The notes: a model not told the origin generated them from the letters alone. DNA of 64,000 bases from Sipunculus nudus (GCA_026874595.1 CM049307.1:43096362-43160361); one strand, 5' to 3'. Shown: positions 1 through 11,981, counted from the first letter of the stretch. A program made the numbers and translations.

Positions 1-1064
1 GCTGATCGGCACAGCTTTAGAAATTTATGTTAAACGTTGCATGTAGATAGGTCTGGTAACTCTCCTGATAAACACCAAATTAATTCACCATTACCCATAA
101 TTAAGAGTTATGTGATAAATAAGGCAGAGCATCATTTTTTTTTATTTCAGCATATATTACCCTTCCTGTCTTGTTTATAAGTAAGACGTCTTTATATCAA
201 CCATCATCAGGTTGAGGGAATAATGAGGAGTAGGGGAAGGGGGTGGTTGATTGTCTGTCTGTATGAGACTTATGGCCAGGGCAAGATCGGGATAATAATG
301 CTCCCCTTCTATTATTGCACTTGTGAAATAAAAATGACACATTTATGTATAGAATGTATATTATCATTAATCAATTAAAGGCGACTTAGTTTGACTTCAT
401 CCAGTTTGTATTGCAGTAGTGTTTTATGGAAGCAGTTTGAGAGGTTCTCAGACCCTTCAGGTACAGGTCTCCCCCACTCCTTCCTTTCTCTCTCTCTCTT
501 TTACTATCAGTGACATGACTGCCACTGAAAACACTCATATTCAAGCTGAAAATTCCACACAGCTTTCAAACAGTAAAATTTCACAACTTGATTTATAATT
601 ATTTACTCTGTACCTAAATACAAAATACATAACATACAAGATTCCTTGAAAAATCACAGCTGAAAAGGTACAATGTAACGCCTGATGAGTGAAATGTATG
701 GGACAAGATATCTAATGTAGGATGATAATGTGGGTAGGATTTCATAACTTAAGTTTACCTATTTTCACTAAATGATGATCTGCAAACGCTAACAATGATT
801 ATACTCTACACTGTGGTATGTTTTCTAATTTAAATCACAATATAAACAATGTTTTTTACTGTGTATTGGGACAGATAAATGCATAGCCCAACTTGATTCA
901 TACAGTGGCAATCAGGAAACTGTTAATCTATTGGAATGCTAGTTTTAATCGATCAAGTTTTCAATCAAATTGGTTTAACTAATGTTCTCTTGCTAACCAA
1001 TGGTGTTTTTCATAAGCACAAAGTGAACAGGTAGTGATTGGAAAATCACAGGAACATTAATATT
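1..1064. other. Downstream flank of GFER, no gene seen
   Basis: AT-rich sequence with a short CT-rich stretch near 470-500. It probably contains the GFER 3' UTR. I see no convincing exon and could not place a single best polyadenylation signal. Confidence 0.5.
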
Positions 1065-1227
1065 TTAATCACAACTTCCATCTTTCCATCCATCCCTCCA
1101 CCTCTCATCCACTTTACTGCAGTCAAACTGAGTTTTTCCAATTTTACGGCTGACATCATTGTGCAGTCTGCAAAACCACTGCGATAAATTATGGCGAGAA
1201 CTTGTGTCTGGCTGGTTAGTTTTGAGT
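1065..1227 (-). CDS. GFER: GFER exon 3 (terminal coding exon)
   Basis: Minus-strand acceptor TTTTCTTTTCAG ends at 1228. The exon supplies the last base of Arg111 and then residues 112-164, ending in DGSCD and a TAA stop. It carries the C130/C147 disulfide pair and the FAD-contacting H133-N134 segment. Confidence 0.95.
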
Positions 1228-4200
1228 CTGAAAAGAAAAGATAAAATGTGACAGGGATCTATGTTAAAACTCAAATTATTGGATGGGTCAGTTTAACAAA
1301 GGAGAAAATACCTAACATTCCACTGCTGGGTAAACAACTGTAAAATGAATCCTATATCACTAGCAATTATTTAATTATTATCAATTTAATTATTGTATAT
1401 TAATTGACATTTTTACACAAAATTCTCCTTTCACATAATTATAAGCACCGCTTATTTCAACAGCATCTGTTGGGTTTTCAACCGGATGGCTGACACAGAG
1501 CAAGGACCAATCAGGGAGGAGTATCTTGCATATAATGCAGACAAACTAGAAGAACTAGAAGATTTAACTAAATGTAACAAAAAGATAACCTAGCATTTAA
1601 TTAGTGGTGTGCAAATTCAAATGATTGGTTAAAATCAAAGTTTGGTTGTTTTCTTCCATAGCTGATTACATTGATTGCATTTTTACATATTTGATTATTG
1701 ACAATTACGTATGCATATGCAAAGAAGTCATATTAACCATAAAAAATATTCTTAAACTAACAGAGATAAATGAAAGATAGGACACAAAGCAGCAAACAAC
1801 TGTAAAACTGAACTTCTTGCTGTGAAAAATGTAAAACCCAAGTCCCATATAAGCACGGATGAACACAGCAGACCGGAGAGTGCTGGATCCCTACATGGCT
1901 GCTCTACCAACCATCTTGGATGTCGCCAGCTCCCGGGACCATCATAGATGAACACGGCAGTTTCGAACTTCCCAAAACCGCTGTGTTGGCCTCCCTGAGC
2001 CCCAAGGACCTTCCAAGACATTCCAGGACCAACATGGACCATCAAGGCGGTACATGGTTCACACGCCAGATAGTGCCGGATGTGAATCATGTTGATCGGG
2101 CACCTATATGGGACTTTAGCTTAATCAAACTGGCTGTTACCATGCCTTTCACTAAGTTTCAGCCTGATATTGGATGTATACAGTAGACTGAATTATATTT
2201 AGATCAAGTAAATTTCTATGCATTGGAGTTTACAGTACACTAAAGGGTACATAAAATAATTAATCAATCAATTACCATTTATTGGTTGCTTTCTTCAACC
2301 ATCAAACTTGATTTTAAAACCAATTGTGACCACTACTATTCATATTTACTTACCTGTCCCTGAGATCTTCTGCACATACATCACATGGGTAAAACTTGGA
2401 GAATAAGCCTATAAATTGTTTCATTTCTTTTTGTTCTGAATCTGTAGGTTTGTCTGGATAATAAGCAGCCATTGTGTGTAAGAATGCCCACGTGTTCTTC
2501 CCTAGTTCCTCCCGGTCTGGTGGACATTCTGGCTCAGCAGCTCCCTGAAAATGAAAAAGAAATCTCCATAAGTAGTGAATTTCAGATATTTAAAAAACAG
2601 GTAGTAGGAGTTGCATGCAAAATTGGTCTTTGACATGTACAGATGTGCTATCTTTGAAATGTACACAAAAAACTGTAGTAAGGTACAACTATTGTACCTG
2701 GAATCCCAGAAATTCCTGGTACTTCTAAGTACTCCCCAGGAATTCCTGTTGCCCTGGGAAATATGCTTGTTTTCCAGGAAATTAATAACCCTGCTGAAGG
2801 ACTACTAGTCCTGAAGTTCATGCATGGACCTGGTATGGATTTAACATCCAGACACTATTTAACATGACCCTACAATCACAATCTCCTCCACTGAAAGAGT
2901 CTTGCCTGTATTTATCCAGGGGTTGGCTTTATATTAGCAAGGTTTCATGGTTGTGATCTCTTGGTAACAAATAGGCAAAATGATTAAGCAGCTTGCTCAG
3001 CATCACCGCATGTCATTGACTTAATAGTTCCTTTCATCACATTCAACAAAACTATTTGAAGTAAACTTTAATAAGTTAATAATGTGAGTTAAATCTGTGA
3101 TTATAATAACTGCTGTAGTGAAATCTAGCTGGGATCAACAGCTTTGTTTGTGCCATTTTGATCCAAGTTACGAAATGGATATATTTCCTAGAAAGCCACA
3201 AAGGTCTTCCTGTCAGCCCAGAGTCAATGTTGTTACATTTCATTTTGACTGACAGCTAACCAGCCGGCAACAAAGCTTGGTGTCTGGCTTGTCTTTCTGA
3301 GCCTGTGGTCTATGCACACATTAGCTGCCAGTCAAAAAAGAGATGTCACAGCATTAGTTCTGTGCACTCCTTGCTGGCCTGGTATCTGTTTTTCTGGCAA
3401 ACGGATACTTGGCTACAATAAAATAGTCTTAATGTCACAAGAGGTCAGTAGAGCTGGACCTCTTCAACCTCTTATTTAATAAAAATATTCTGGAATGTGT
3501 CTTTGGAGGGGTTGGTCTTTATACCAAGTGCTACCCAATTTTGACAGCTGTCAGTGCTCTGACCAACATGGGGCAACCAAGCACAAAGGACTTCTTGTCA
3601 AGCACTACCAATGAGCCTTTTAAAGTGGTCATCATTTGACCCGATCATTGCAATAACTTCATTAATCATTCATCTAATAAACCAATGCAACAGTTTTATT
3701 GTGCAGATCAGTATTTACAAAAACTATATATTTAATAATTTTTTATATTATCACACATTTCATTTATTATATAATATATACTGAATTTTATGATTAGGCA
3801 TTTCCTCATACAATTTATATATAAGCCCATCATATTATACATCTCTTATCATTAACTACATTCTGTAACAATAGGCATTGTGTTTCCTTTTATTTACAAA
3901 TAATATATGATATGGGATTGCTGGATATTATTAGTTGAATTGTTATATTCAAGAGTAGAAGTGACACATTTTTAAAATGTATAAATAAAATCTATTTCAG
4001 TTGTAAATTTCTTTTCACTGTAATAAAGGATCATTTATTGTTTTTATCACTGGATGTTGTTGATTATTTTGTAATAAAGATAAACAATACTTTTTTTTTT
4101 CTAAAATTTATTTATTATTTGTTACATTGATTAATTAATACATACATAGATCTATATACTGAACAGTATAAATATTGTTGAGATATTGTGTGTGAAAGAA

Positions 4201-7200
4201 AATCACTGGTTGTGCTTTGGTGGCCATAATGGAATTCCAACAGGTCTGTAATCCCAAACGTCTGGTACCGATCATCCCTGTGAATCTGAGAAAGACCAAG
4301 CATGTTGACGTTGTTGTTGAAATATCACACTTGAAAGAAAATGGAAGTGGCTAAACAGCCAACAGGGTGCTGCTGGCAGTCTAGCCCACAGGCTAAACTG
4401 CCAGCAAAAGAATGCATGCTCTATTTCAAGGTCTCAGTGTGATATTGAGCTAAACTAATTAATCAATATCAAACAGCCTGCTACAAGAAAGAGGCTAAGT
4501 TCACTGTTAGATATTGCTTGGTGAGATAAGGGACACATTGGTAATCCGCAACCGTCTAATCAATTTAATAACCTTGTGGTCAAGCGAATAATATGTGGCT
4601 TCACAACGTGTGAATGATCAGCTGTGAAATAAAGTGACATGATGCTTACAGCTTCATTCTTGCTGTGTTTATCTTATGAGCACACCGTGACATGAGCATG
4701 GACACACATTATGTTAACAACTGGGGATTGCATAATTCTGTGTTCCAGTCCCAGGAACAATGACAGTACAGGTGGCCTATGATTTTGCCCGGGGCGAGTG
4801 ATCAGTGTCCGCTGGAGATGGCGTATTGTGTCCTTATTTGTCAGGTTTATTTACTCTAAGAATGTAGGTTTGAGTTAAAATCTGCTGTCTGTTGGCCACA
4901 ATAGTGAGGTGTCCGCCTTATAGAAGTTCTGCTTATGCATAACATACAGGGAATTTTGAAGGGACTTAACCATCTTGTCGGTAATAGCCAGTTGCCCACC
5001 TTAGTGAGGCGTCCGTTAGAACAGTTTTCACTGTACTTATCACATTTAGACCAGCAAAATTTGGTAAGTCAGCACTACATTGTCAACTTTTTGTCAAAAT
5101 AATAATGGAAAGTATTGAGTATCACACTGAAACTCTGAAATAGAGCATGCATTCATGTACCAGCAATCTAGCCTGTGGGCTAGACTGCCGGCAAGTTGTT
5201 TTTTCCCTGCCAGCTTTTTTAGCCTGTGGACTAAACTGCTGGCACCCTGCCAGCTGTTTAGCCACTTCCAAAGTTAAATCACCATTTGTGGTGTGGTGGC
5301 CATATTGGATTTTCAACAGGTCTGTAAATCAATAATTCTGCAGCCCTCATTGCTAACAATAATCTCTGTAAATTTGAGATAGATGAAGCATGTTGTTGTA
5401 GGAATATTGCGCAAAAGAAAATCATCCATTGTGCTGTGGTGGCCATATTGGATTAATGACAGGTCTGTAATTCAATAGGTCTGAAGCCGCCCCCCCCCCC
5501 CCCCAGGTACCAATGCTCCTTGTGAATATGAAAAAGCTCAAGCATTTTGTTGTTGCTGAGTGCTGTGTTGTCAAGGTGAAGATTTGCTAAATTAAGAATG
5601 AACTCGCATGTCTTGGTATAGCTTATATAGAAGATAGATTTGCCTGCACTGTTAGACTGCTCAGATGAGTACAAGTTCAAGCATATCAGAGTCCGACATT
5701 ATCTGCTCAAAATCTACTCGCTCTCATTGCAGGATGGTTTGCAGATGTGAAAAACTCAACATTGCAGGACACAAGGTTAATTAGTGGCAGGTTTCACACC
5801 TACAACTGCTCAAATGAGTACAAGCCCAAGTGAAGGGTTTGCTGCATGTGTACAACTTGGGTAATTAGGCGTTGTCACACCTGCAGAAACCGATGATGCA
5901 TTCATAATTAGTCAGGACCATGAGTAATTACATGAGCCATAATCAGTTCTTCCTATTGAATAAATATCATTTTTATAATTCCAGATTTTCTAAATTACGG
6001 ATAAATGGGCATAATTTCGGTTCTCCACTTTAAATTAAGGATAAACGATCTTACCAATAAACAGTGTTCAGATGAACGGCACTCCACTGTACAACTATAG
6101 AACGCAGGCTTCAGCAAAACAAACATAGGATAAATCTGCTGCTTGCATCTCATGAAGAAACATTCACGCTTAAGCCCTAGGAAGTATAATTATGTGTGTC
6201 CAGTGCAAGTAATGTTTATTTAATGGGGCTTATCCCCCACTCAGTAGACCCCACCACCAATTGTGGTGATTTATCACACAAGACAAGCTGGCCCACTGGG
6301 GAGGCACTACTTCTTTGGCTCCCCTCACACAGAAGTGTCTCTGCTGACCTGGTCACCAGCTACCAGTGTTAGATAAATAAAGATGGCCTTAGCTAGCAGA
6401 TGTTTTTTGGGCTTTGAGCTCAGTTGCCTTGTACTTATATTTCTATAACAGGAAGTATTTACTGATGAAAGCATACAATTGACATAATGGTGTGAAGCAT
6501 GTAGTTGGCTGCAAAGATAACAGGGTCCAAGTTTTAGAACTGATGCATGTTTTTTTTTTCATAATACATGCATGTAAAATGTTGACGTGTGCCTATATTT
6601 TAATAATTGAAGTTTTCTTTTTTATTTTGATTTTACTCCCAGTTCCTACTGTTGTACTAGCTGTATAGCAAGCAAGTACCTAAGGCCACCCTGAAAAAAT
6701 ATGTTTGTTCTGGATAACCCTACCTACCTCCTTAAAAAGGCCCTACTTTAACAAATTAAGATGATTCTGAATTTCAAATGTTTTACTGTAGAGTTGAATC
6801 TAATCTCATTCTGAATATGCTTAAAAAATTCATAATGTTAACATTCAAAGTGAAAATTGATACAGATGTTTAAAGTTTATTCGGGAAATAACAGAGGTTA
6901 TTGTTATGTGTGTATGTCTGAAAGTTACTGTCCAAGTAAATCTGAGGTTATTCATGAATGCAGTGTGAAATCACAAGATCTAAATCTAAAACTGACTGTA
7001 AGGGGAAAAACTCCAGCTAAAATAAAAAGAAATTATTTTCCTAAGTACCTACCCATATTTTTTAATGCATGTTACCCCAAACACATATTATTCTTAAAGG
7101 CCAAACACTCACACCCCTGGTTTGCCTGGCAGAATCTACCCTGTATACTCTGTGAAGAAATCTGGTAATTAGCCACACCTCAATATTATCTAATCAAGTG

Positions 7201-9980
7201 ATCACCCTGCTGTGTCACTGGTGTCCAGTGCTCTCCTGCCTGAACTCTAGCACTGGACAGCAGGAAATCTGTGCATCCATAGCTAAGCCAGTTTCCAGTG
7301 CTTACAGTGCTTACACAGCTTAAGCTGGGATCTGAGGCAATTTTTGTGAGTTGGTTCAGACTTGCAAGGAATATTCTCTGTCTGTCAGAAAACTTTCACT
7401 AACGGTTGAACGCGGACATTTTATTATACTATTTATTATACAACCAACTGATTTTACATATTTTTAGCACCAGTGTGTGATGAATGAAATAATATATATT
7501 TAAATATATAAAATAAGTGATACAGCCATGTTAGTCTGTAGTTGAAGTGAAGGTAAAGATAAAGAGTAAGACCTTTTAGACAAACTAACTAGTTTATTAA
7601 CACACAAGCTTCTGAAGCACACACGCTTCTTTGTCAGGTGGTAATTCAACCAATATCTTTCTCCTTCTGACACACACAGACCCATACTTTCTCTCTCTCT
7701 GACTCACTCTCACTCTCTCTTTCTCAGGGACCTATACCAAAATTGTGCATACATACATTTCCAACATTGTAATCTCTTATCAACTATTACAGATACTATT
7801 GAAAATTACAATGTACTGAAACATGCAGATTTACTGTTTTGTATTTTTACTACTAAAACTGGTTGTCAGTCTAATCTTCTGGCAAATAATAAGTCCATGC
7901 GTTAAATTTTCCTGAAGTAACAACAGTAAGTCATTTTAACAAACCTATTTTCCACAGGTCTGTGTAATTTTAGAAATGTATCACTTTCAATTTATGATAC
8001 ATGTAAGAAAGTTAAACATTAATATTTAAATTTGAGTGTAACTGAAATGCTCAGTAATATAATGTATGCTAATATGTAATGCACACATTCAGAAGTTTGT
8101 AAAGATATCTGTATTCCTATCCTGCATGTGTACTATTAATCTATACAGAATACTTTCTGACCATCTGTTACAAATCTGTGTTAAAAAAAGGCATGAATTT
8201 AAGACACTGCATGCACTAAGGCAACTCATGGTCACATTCATGGCTTTCTTTTAACAAATCATGCCTAGACATTTAACATTTATTTCAGCCAAAACTGCTC
8301 TGATGAAGGTTCTTTTAAGGCCTATAGTTTGATCTAAGTTATGTATGCAGTGATTACTGTAACCTTTAGATGAATTTGCTTGAAAACAGCAAACGATCCC
8401 TGCATACAGTTCCTCCTGTCTTATTTTCCCATGTACAGATAAAGATGAACAAGATGATCTTATTTTTAGAAGTGTTTCAAATTTCATGAAACAGATATTT
8501 ATAGATTGTTCATATTTAATAAGAAATAACAGGCTAAAAATAGGCAATCAGATGTTAGTCAGTATTGTAATTGTATGCAGTTGAACAATAACAACATTGC
8601 TGCTTTTGAACATAGTAAATTAATGATTTTGAGGTACTTCTGAATTTTATACTGACTCACATGATGGACGGCTGTAAAATTAAAGTTTCCTGTTTATCTT
8701 AGCTCTGACTCTGCATAAATGTCTGTATGCAGGATTTTCTGTCCTATTGTAATTCTTTACTGCCTGTAGTTTAGCTTTTAAATGTTCACGTTGCATTTGG
8801 ATCCTTCTTTTAGCTTCTTCCCATTCCAAGTAATTCTGGACTTTTTGTTCTTTTGTGAGCTGTTTGTATTCCTCAATCAAATTAACAAACAGATTGGTTG
8901 ACTCCTTGAAACTCATTTTTTTTCTCGCACAGTTCTCCTCTTTTTTGTGTACAAAATAAAGTGTTGCATGTTTTGGGACACCCCTGCAAAGCTTCTTAGT
9001 ACCTGAGCCTCAAGATTATCACAAAAAAACATGATATCCTATATAAAGTCTTTCACGTTTGATTGCAGTTTTTTTTACAGTATGAGACATCATTTGTTAG
9101 CACTACTGACACTCATATATACATGTGAAGGCCTATGATGAGAACAAAATATGTGCAAATTTGCAAGATTATGATATACATATAAATAATTAAATCTAGG
9201 TGGCATTATTAAATTTTGTTTTAGAGAGAAGACTGAATTAACAGTTGAGTATTCTTGTATATTCGGTAGTATTAGTTTTAGGGGAGACTGCACCATTTAG
9301 TGTATTTTCATGTAAGTTATACTCTACTGTCATCATAACTCATGGATTTTTTTCACTAAAACTGAACATATTATAAGTTATATAAGCTATATGGAAGACA
9401 AGTCTTCTAAGATGTTTTTAACTACTTTATCAATTCTGTCCTAAGATCTTATATTCACAAGAGTCATCTCTGACAGGTCTATCTAAACACCGAAAAGTAC
9501 CAAAAAGTACCAAAAAGTTACCAAAAAGTAACTGAAAAGACTTTAAATGTTATTTTAATTAATGTTAACACTAAAAATAACCAAAAATTAGGTTCAGACT
9601 AGCTGTCAGTCAAGTAAGCAAATTGTGTGCTCTTTTTTACCCTGTATAGGGGATGATGAAAAATGACTAAAAAGCACCATAAAGTGACAAAATGTTATCA
9701 AATTTATACTTTTTGGTTATATTTAGTGTTTACATTAATTAAAAGGTGCTTTTAAAGTCTTTTCAGTTACTTTTTGGTAAATTTTCGGTATTTTTCTGTA
9801 CTTTTCTGTAACTTTTCAGTGTTTAGAAAGAAATGAAATGACTGGATGAAAATTGAAAAAAAATATTGCAATCACAAAGGGGGGTGGGGGGTTGACCTAT
9901 CAAGTAGGGTTACCCCTAACAGAAATATTTTATGGATGGCTTTACAAAGGATGACATTACAATAATAGGGGTAGATTATA

Positions 9981-10042
<62 letters not shown>

Positions 10043-11779
10043 ATGAGTGGGCAAAGTAAATTATAAATAGAAACAAATCAATTTGAATTTCATATTTAGT
10101 TTGAATAGGGTATTAGTCAGTCCATTGTCAAGTACCAGTAATGTTTGTTTCTAATGTACCCTCCTCCCATCTACCTAATTGATCAATGGCGTTGACTCTG
10201 CTCCCAATTTCATTTTCCATAATGCATTTATTTATCGACTCATAGAGTAACACATCACCACAGTCTCTTTGTTTACTGGTCAGTTTTTGTTTCACAAGTG
10301 GCGGGAAGCTGTATTATCATGGAGCTGATATCACTATATGCTCACTGACCCCCAAGTTAATTTTGCAGTCCTATAATTATTCAAATCTATGTGTTGAAGC
10401 ACATCTCCCTGTAATAGAAAATGTAAAAAATGTGTATTATAAAAAGGTATTTTGATATAAAACAAATTGAAACTTGGAGGAACTACATTCAGCAAGACTA
10501 ATCACTAGTCAGGTTTCCCCAAGCCAGCACATGTAGCCTTCCACCCAGCCCTCATACACTTGCCAGGGTGACAGGGGCCCAGCTAGTCAAGTTGATAGCT
10601 GGATGAATGGGTCCCATGGGGTGGTCAATAAGATAAGCTGTCTGGATAACGACCAACCATCCCTCTCAGACTGGAGAGGGTGGGTTGCCACAGCTATATC
10701 ACTGGATAGCGCATATGTGGCGGCATGTTATTTTAACCACTGATTTTTAACTGCCACTTACATTTTCCTCTATAACATAAATCTTAAACATCATTACGTC
10801 CATCCATATACACATAACCTGGATGAGACAGTGCGCAAGTGATCCTATATTCGCACCAAAGCTCGCGTTCTATAGTTGCTCCCAGAGTTTATTTCTTTTT
10901 TACTTTGGCAGAACTACAGAAACTGGGCTTCAGCCTACCACCAGTACCTTATGCACAACGGGTGTCGCATAATAAATTGTTTCCTGAAAAAGGCCGATAC
11001 ATATTATTTTCCTGAGAATTCCTGTATTTAATTTTGCTCATAACTGGAGTTTATTATATTAGAGGAGGAGGGGTCCCGGGAACCTGGGTTCCCCGTCTTA
11101 ACAGGGGGGTAGGGGCAGAGCCCCCACCTATAGCTTAATTTTCCTGTTCAAATAGTAAATGGTTTCCCATTTTCGCGATGGATGGCGCTTCATCGCAGAT
11201 ATAAATGAACAAAACTGGCTCCAGCAGGTATCTCGTCTTCACGGCTGATTTAGTAGCGTGTAGGGCTCCTAGTCTACAGGTCGTAGGTTTGATTCCCGAT
11301 TCAGGCGACTTCTGATGCTTAGTAGTTGTTTATGTTAGAAGAGTTGAGTGTAGGGACATCTACAGGGTAGGCGTTAAAATAGGGAATGCGAGGCGACAGT
11401 TTTATTTATATTTTCCTAAATAGAAGCTAAGCCCACGTTCTATAGTGGCTCCTTTACTTTCCACAATGCTGACTGAAATCTTAACACACTCCTATGGTTT
11501 ATGCATCTACAGACCTAGGTAGCTGTGAGCAGGTGGGGGGGGGGGGTTGACCTTCATAACGTTGCCAACGTCATCTCATCATATTATCGCTCATTACAAT
11601 ATTTTCTTGCAATTTTTAAATCTTTTCCACAATCCTACCTTATTATTTGTCGATTGATTATCACTTTTGTGCAGTCTAAACAGTTTATTAAAGTCTGTAC
11701 ATGCTCGACAGGGTTTTTGTCCCGGTCTGGCTCTGGGTGATGAAAAGTCGTGATCATCTTCTTCCATGGGCGCCGCCAT
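1065..11779 (-). CDS. GFER: FAD-linked sulfhydryl oxidase ALR (Erv1 family), three exons
   Basis: Joining 11779-11639, 2544-2354 and 1227-1065 gives an uninterrupted 164-residue protein. Family knowledge: ALR/Erv1 reoxidises the import receptor MIA40/CHCHD4 in the mitochondrial intermembrane space and passes electrons to cytochrome c or oxygen through FAD. Seen in the sequence: a distal shuttle CRAC pair (C24, C27); the Erv fold opening [13 protein letters not shown] (C54-W66) with FAD-site W66 and H70; the active-site pair in FYPCDVC (C101, C104); the C130...C147 structural pair in WFCRLHNDV...FDC; and the family-diagnostic C-terminus [15 protein letters not shown]. Intron phases are 0 and 2, with consensus GT-AG borders. 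The start at 11779 (MAAP) is preferred because the vertebrate protein begins the same way; an in-frame ATG lies at 11791. One family cysteine, in the vertebrate LCRN motif, is replaced by Lys (LKTN). It is divergently paired with the gene at 11997. Confidence 0.95.
1840..2115. mobile_element. Small fold-back element (MITE-like) in GFER intron 2
   Basis: The first 17 bases (AAGTCCCATATAAGCAC) are nearly the reverse complement of the last 17 (GCACCTATATGGGACTT). They enclose about 240 bp that is more GC-rich than the surrounding intron. No target duplication is obvious, so the class is open. Overlapping ORFs on both strands inside it are incidental. Confidence 0.55.
2354..2544 (-). CDS. GFER: GFER exon 2
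   Basis: This 191-bp exon runs from an acceptor (TTTTCAG at 2545-2551) to a GTAAGT donor at 2353. It encodes residues 48-110 plus two bases of Arg111. It contains the [13 protein letters not shown] signature and the redox-active FYPCDVC motif next to FAD. Confidence 0.95.
4198..5560. repeat. About 140-bp degenerate repeat, three copies
   Basis: The phrase 'gtggccat(a)t/a...aggtctgtaat' followed by a TTGTTGTTG-containing segment recurs at about 4198-4340, 5273-5420 and 5425-5560. The third copy contains a 15-base C run. The copies flank and overlap the hairpin repeats, so the two repeat types probably form one composite element. Confidence 0.55.
4336..5290. repeat. Inverted pair of hairpin-bearing repeats with 650-bp core
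   Basis: The left arm (about 4336-4455) and the right arm (about 5105-5290) are inverted copies; both share GAATGCATGCTCTATTTCA and GTGTGATA words. Each arm contains stem-loops of the form CTGGCAGT-CTAGCCC-ACA-GGCTA-ACTGCCAG; the right arm has two such hairpins. The core 4456-5104 has no ORF of note. This could be a non-autonomous transposon with subterminal hairpins. Confidence 0.6.
7510..7690 (-). mobile_element. Penelope-like element terminal relic with decayed hammerhead ribozyme
   Basis: On the minus strand, 7641-7602 reads CCTGACAAAG, a GAAGC/GCTTC stem around GTGTGT, and then CAGAAGC. This is the layout of the hammerhead ribozyme found in Penelope-like elements (CUGANGA, stem II, GAAA) with both conserved boxes mutated. 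It is followed by TAATAAACTAGTTTGTC and ACAGACTAACATGGCTG. The assignment rests on motif layout and recalled family structure, not on a search. A CT-rich stretch follows at 7690-7730. Confidence 0.55.
8680..8916 (-). CDS. Short charged helical ORF inside GFER intron 1, unknown
   Basis: A 78-residue ORF starting [17 protein letters not shown], rich in Lys, Arg, Glu and Gln. It is predicted by eye to be helical ([20 protein letters not shown]) and ends in [10 protein letters not shown]. The frame stays open upstream of the ATG to a TTTGCAG near 8985-8991, so this may be the last exon of something larger or a processed fragment. I do not recognise the family. Residue bias looks protein-like, but expression cannot be judged. 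Confidence 0.35.
   Translation of the reverse strand: MSFKESTNLFVNLIEEYKQLTKEQKVQNYLEWEEAKRRIQMQREHLKAKLQAVKNYNRTENPAYRHLCRVRAKINRKL
9483..9826. mobile_element. 344-bp fold-back element with about 100-bp arms
   Basis: It begins CTAAACACCGAAAAGTACC and ends with the complement of CTAAACACTGAAAAGTTAC. Both arms carry repeated AAAAGTACC-type words and then AACTGAAAAGACTTTAAA, so the whole element can fold into a long imperfect hairpin. No coding sequence. I did not find a clear target-site duplication. Confidence 0.7.
9984..10039. repeat. (AT)n microsatellite
   Basis: About 28 uninterrupted AT dinucleotides, preceded by TGC. A tyrosine-isoleucine ORF read through it is an artefact. Confidence 0.95.
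11238..11410 (+). mobile_element. tRNA-derived SINE
   Basis: Contains an A-box-like GCTGATTTAGTAGCG (11244-11258) and a B box GGTTTGATTCC (11286-11296), spaced as in tRNA genes, followed by a non-tRNA tail. Similar flanking phrases (CGTTCTATAGTtGCTCC) lie at about 10865 and 11433, which suggests a composite repeat. Confidence 0.65.
11639..11779 (-). CDS. GFER: GFER exon 1 (N-terminal shuttle-disulfide exon)
   Basis: The exon encodes residues 1-47, [12 protein letters not shown] through the CRAC shuttle motif, followed by a phase-0 donor AAG|GTAGGA. The first intron is about 9.1 kb. [12 protein letters not shown] aligns with the vertebrate CRACVDFK motif. Upstream in-frame codons (MFTN) could add four residues. 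Confidence 0.9.
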
Positions 11780-11921
11780 ATTTGTAAACAAAGTACCGTA
11801 AAGACCCGTCTTGATTATAATTTCTGAATTAAATATTGTGTTTTAATTTCAAATACATTGTCACAGACATGAATAATGTTAATTATATAATAATCGGTTA
11901 ACATATACTTCGATTCTGTAC

Positions 11922-11941
11922 TATAGTACTGCAGTACTATA
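11922..11941. promoter_or_regulatory. Perfect 20-bp palindrome in shared promoter
   Basis: TATAGTACTGCAGTACTATA equals its own reverse complement. It lies between the two divergent starts. It could be a dimer-binding site or simply a cruciform-prone sequence; function is inference. Confidence 0.6.
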
Positions 11942-11972
11942 TGTATATATTTTTTCCTTGCGGTAGTGCCCT

Positions 11973-11981
11973 TGACCTTGA
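11973..11981 (-). promoter_or_regulatory. Extended nuclear-receptor half-site (ERR/SF-1 type)
   Basis: TGACCTTGA on the plus strand is TCAAGGTCA on the minus strand, the classical estrogen-related-receptor element. It lies 16 bp before the ATG of the complex I-like gene, probably in the promoter or 5' UTR. ERR is a known activator of mitochondrial genes in animals; its use here is inferred. Confidence 0.45.

Larger units (their letters stand above)
2545..11638 (-). other. GFER intron 1 (about 9.1 kb), repeat-filled
   Basis: Bounded by the exon 1 donor and exon 2 acceptor. It contains hairpin/inverted repeats (4.3-5.6 kb), a Penelope-like relic (about 7.6 kb), a fold-back (9.48-9.83 kb), an (AT)n run, a tRNA-derived SINE, a C15 run (5490-5504), a G12 run (11535-11546) and one short minus-strand ORF at 8.7-8.9 kb. 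The stretch 2.6-4.2 kb shows nothing I can name. Confidence 0.8.

Noticed and set aside
1752-2186. ORFs on both strands in GFER intron 2
   Set aside because: They fall within or across a fold-back element, have no recognisable domain and lie within an intron.
9872-10054. Minus-strand ORF with a long Tyr-Ile run
   Set aside because: It is a translation of an (AT)n microsatellite.
11238-11310. tRNA gene
   Set aside because: No closed acceptor stem, and the sequence continues into a SINE body.
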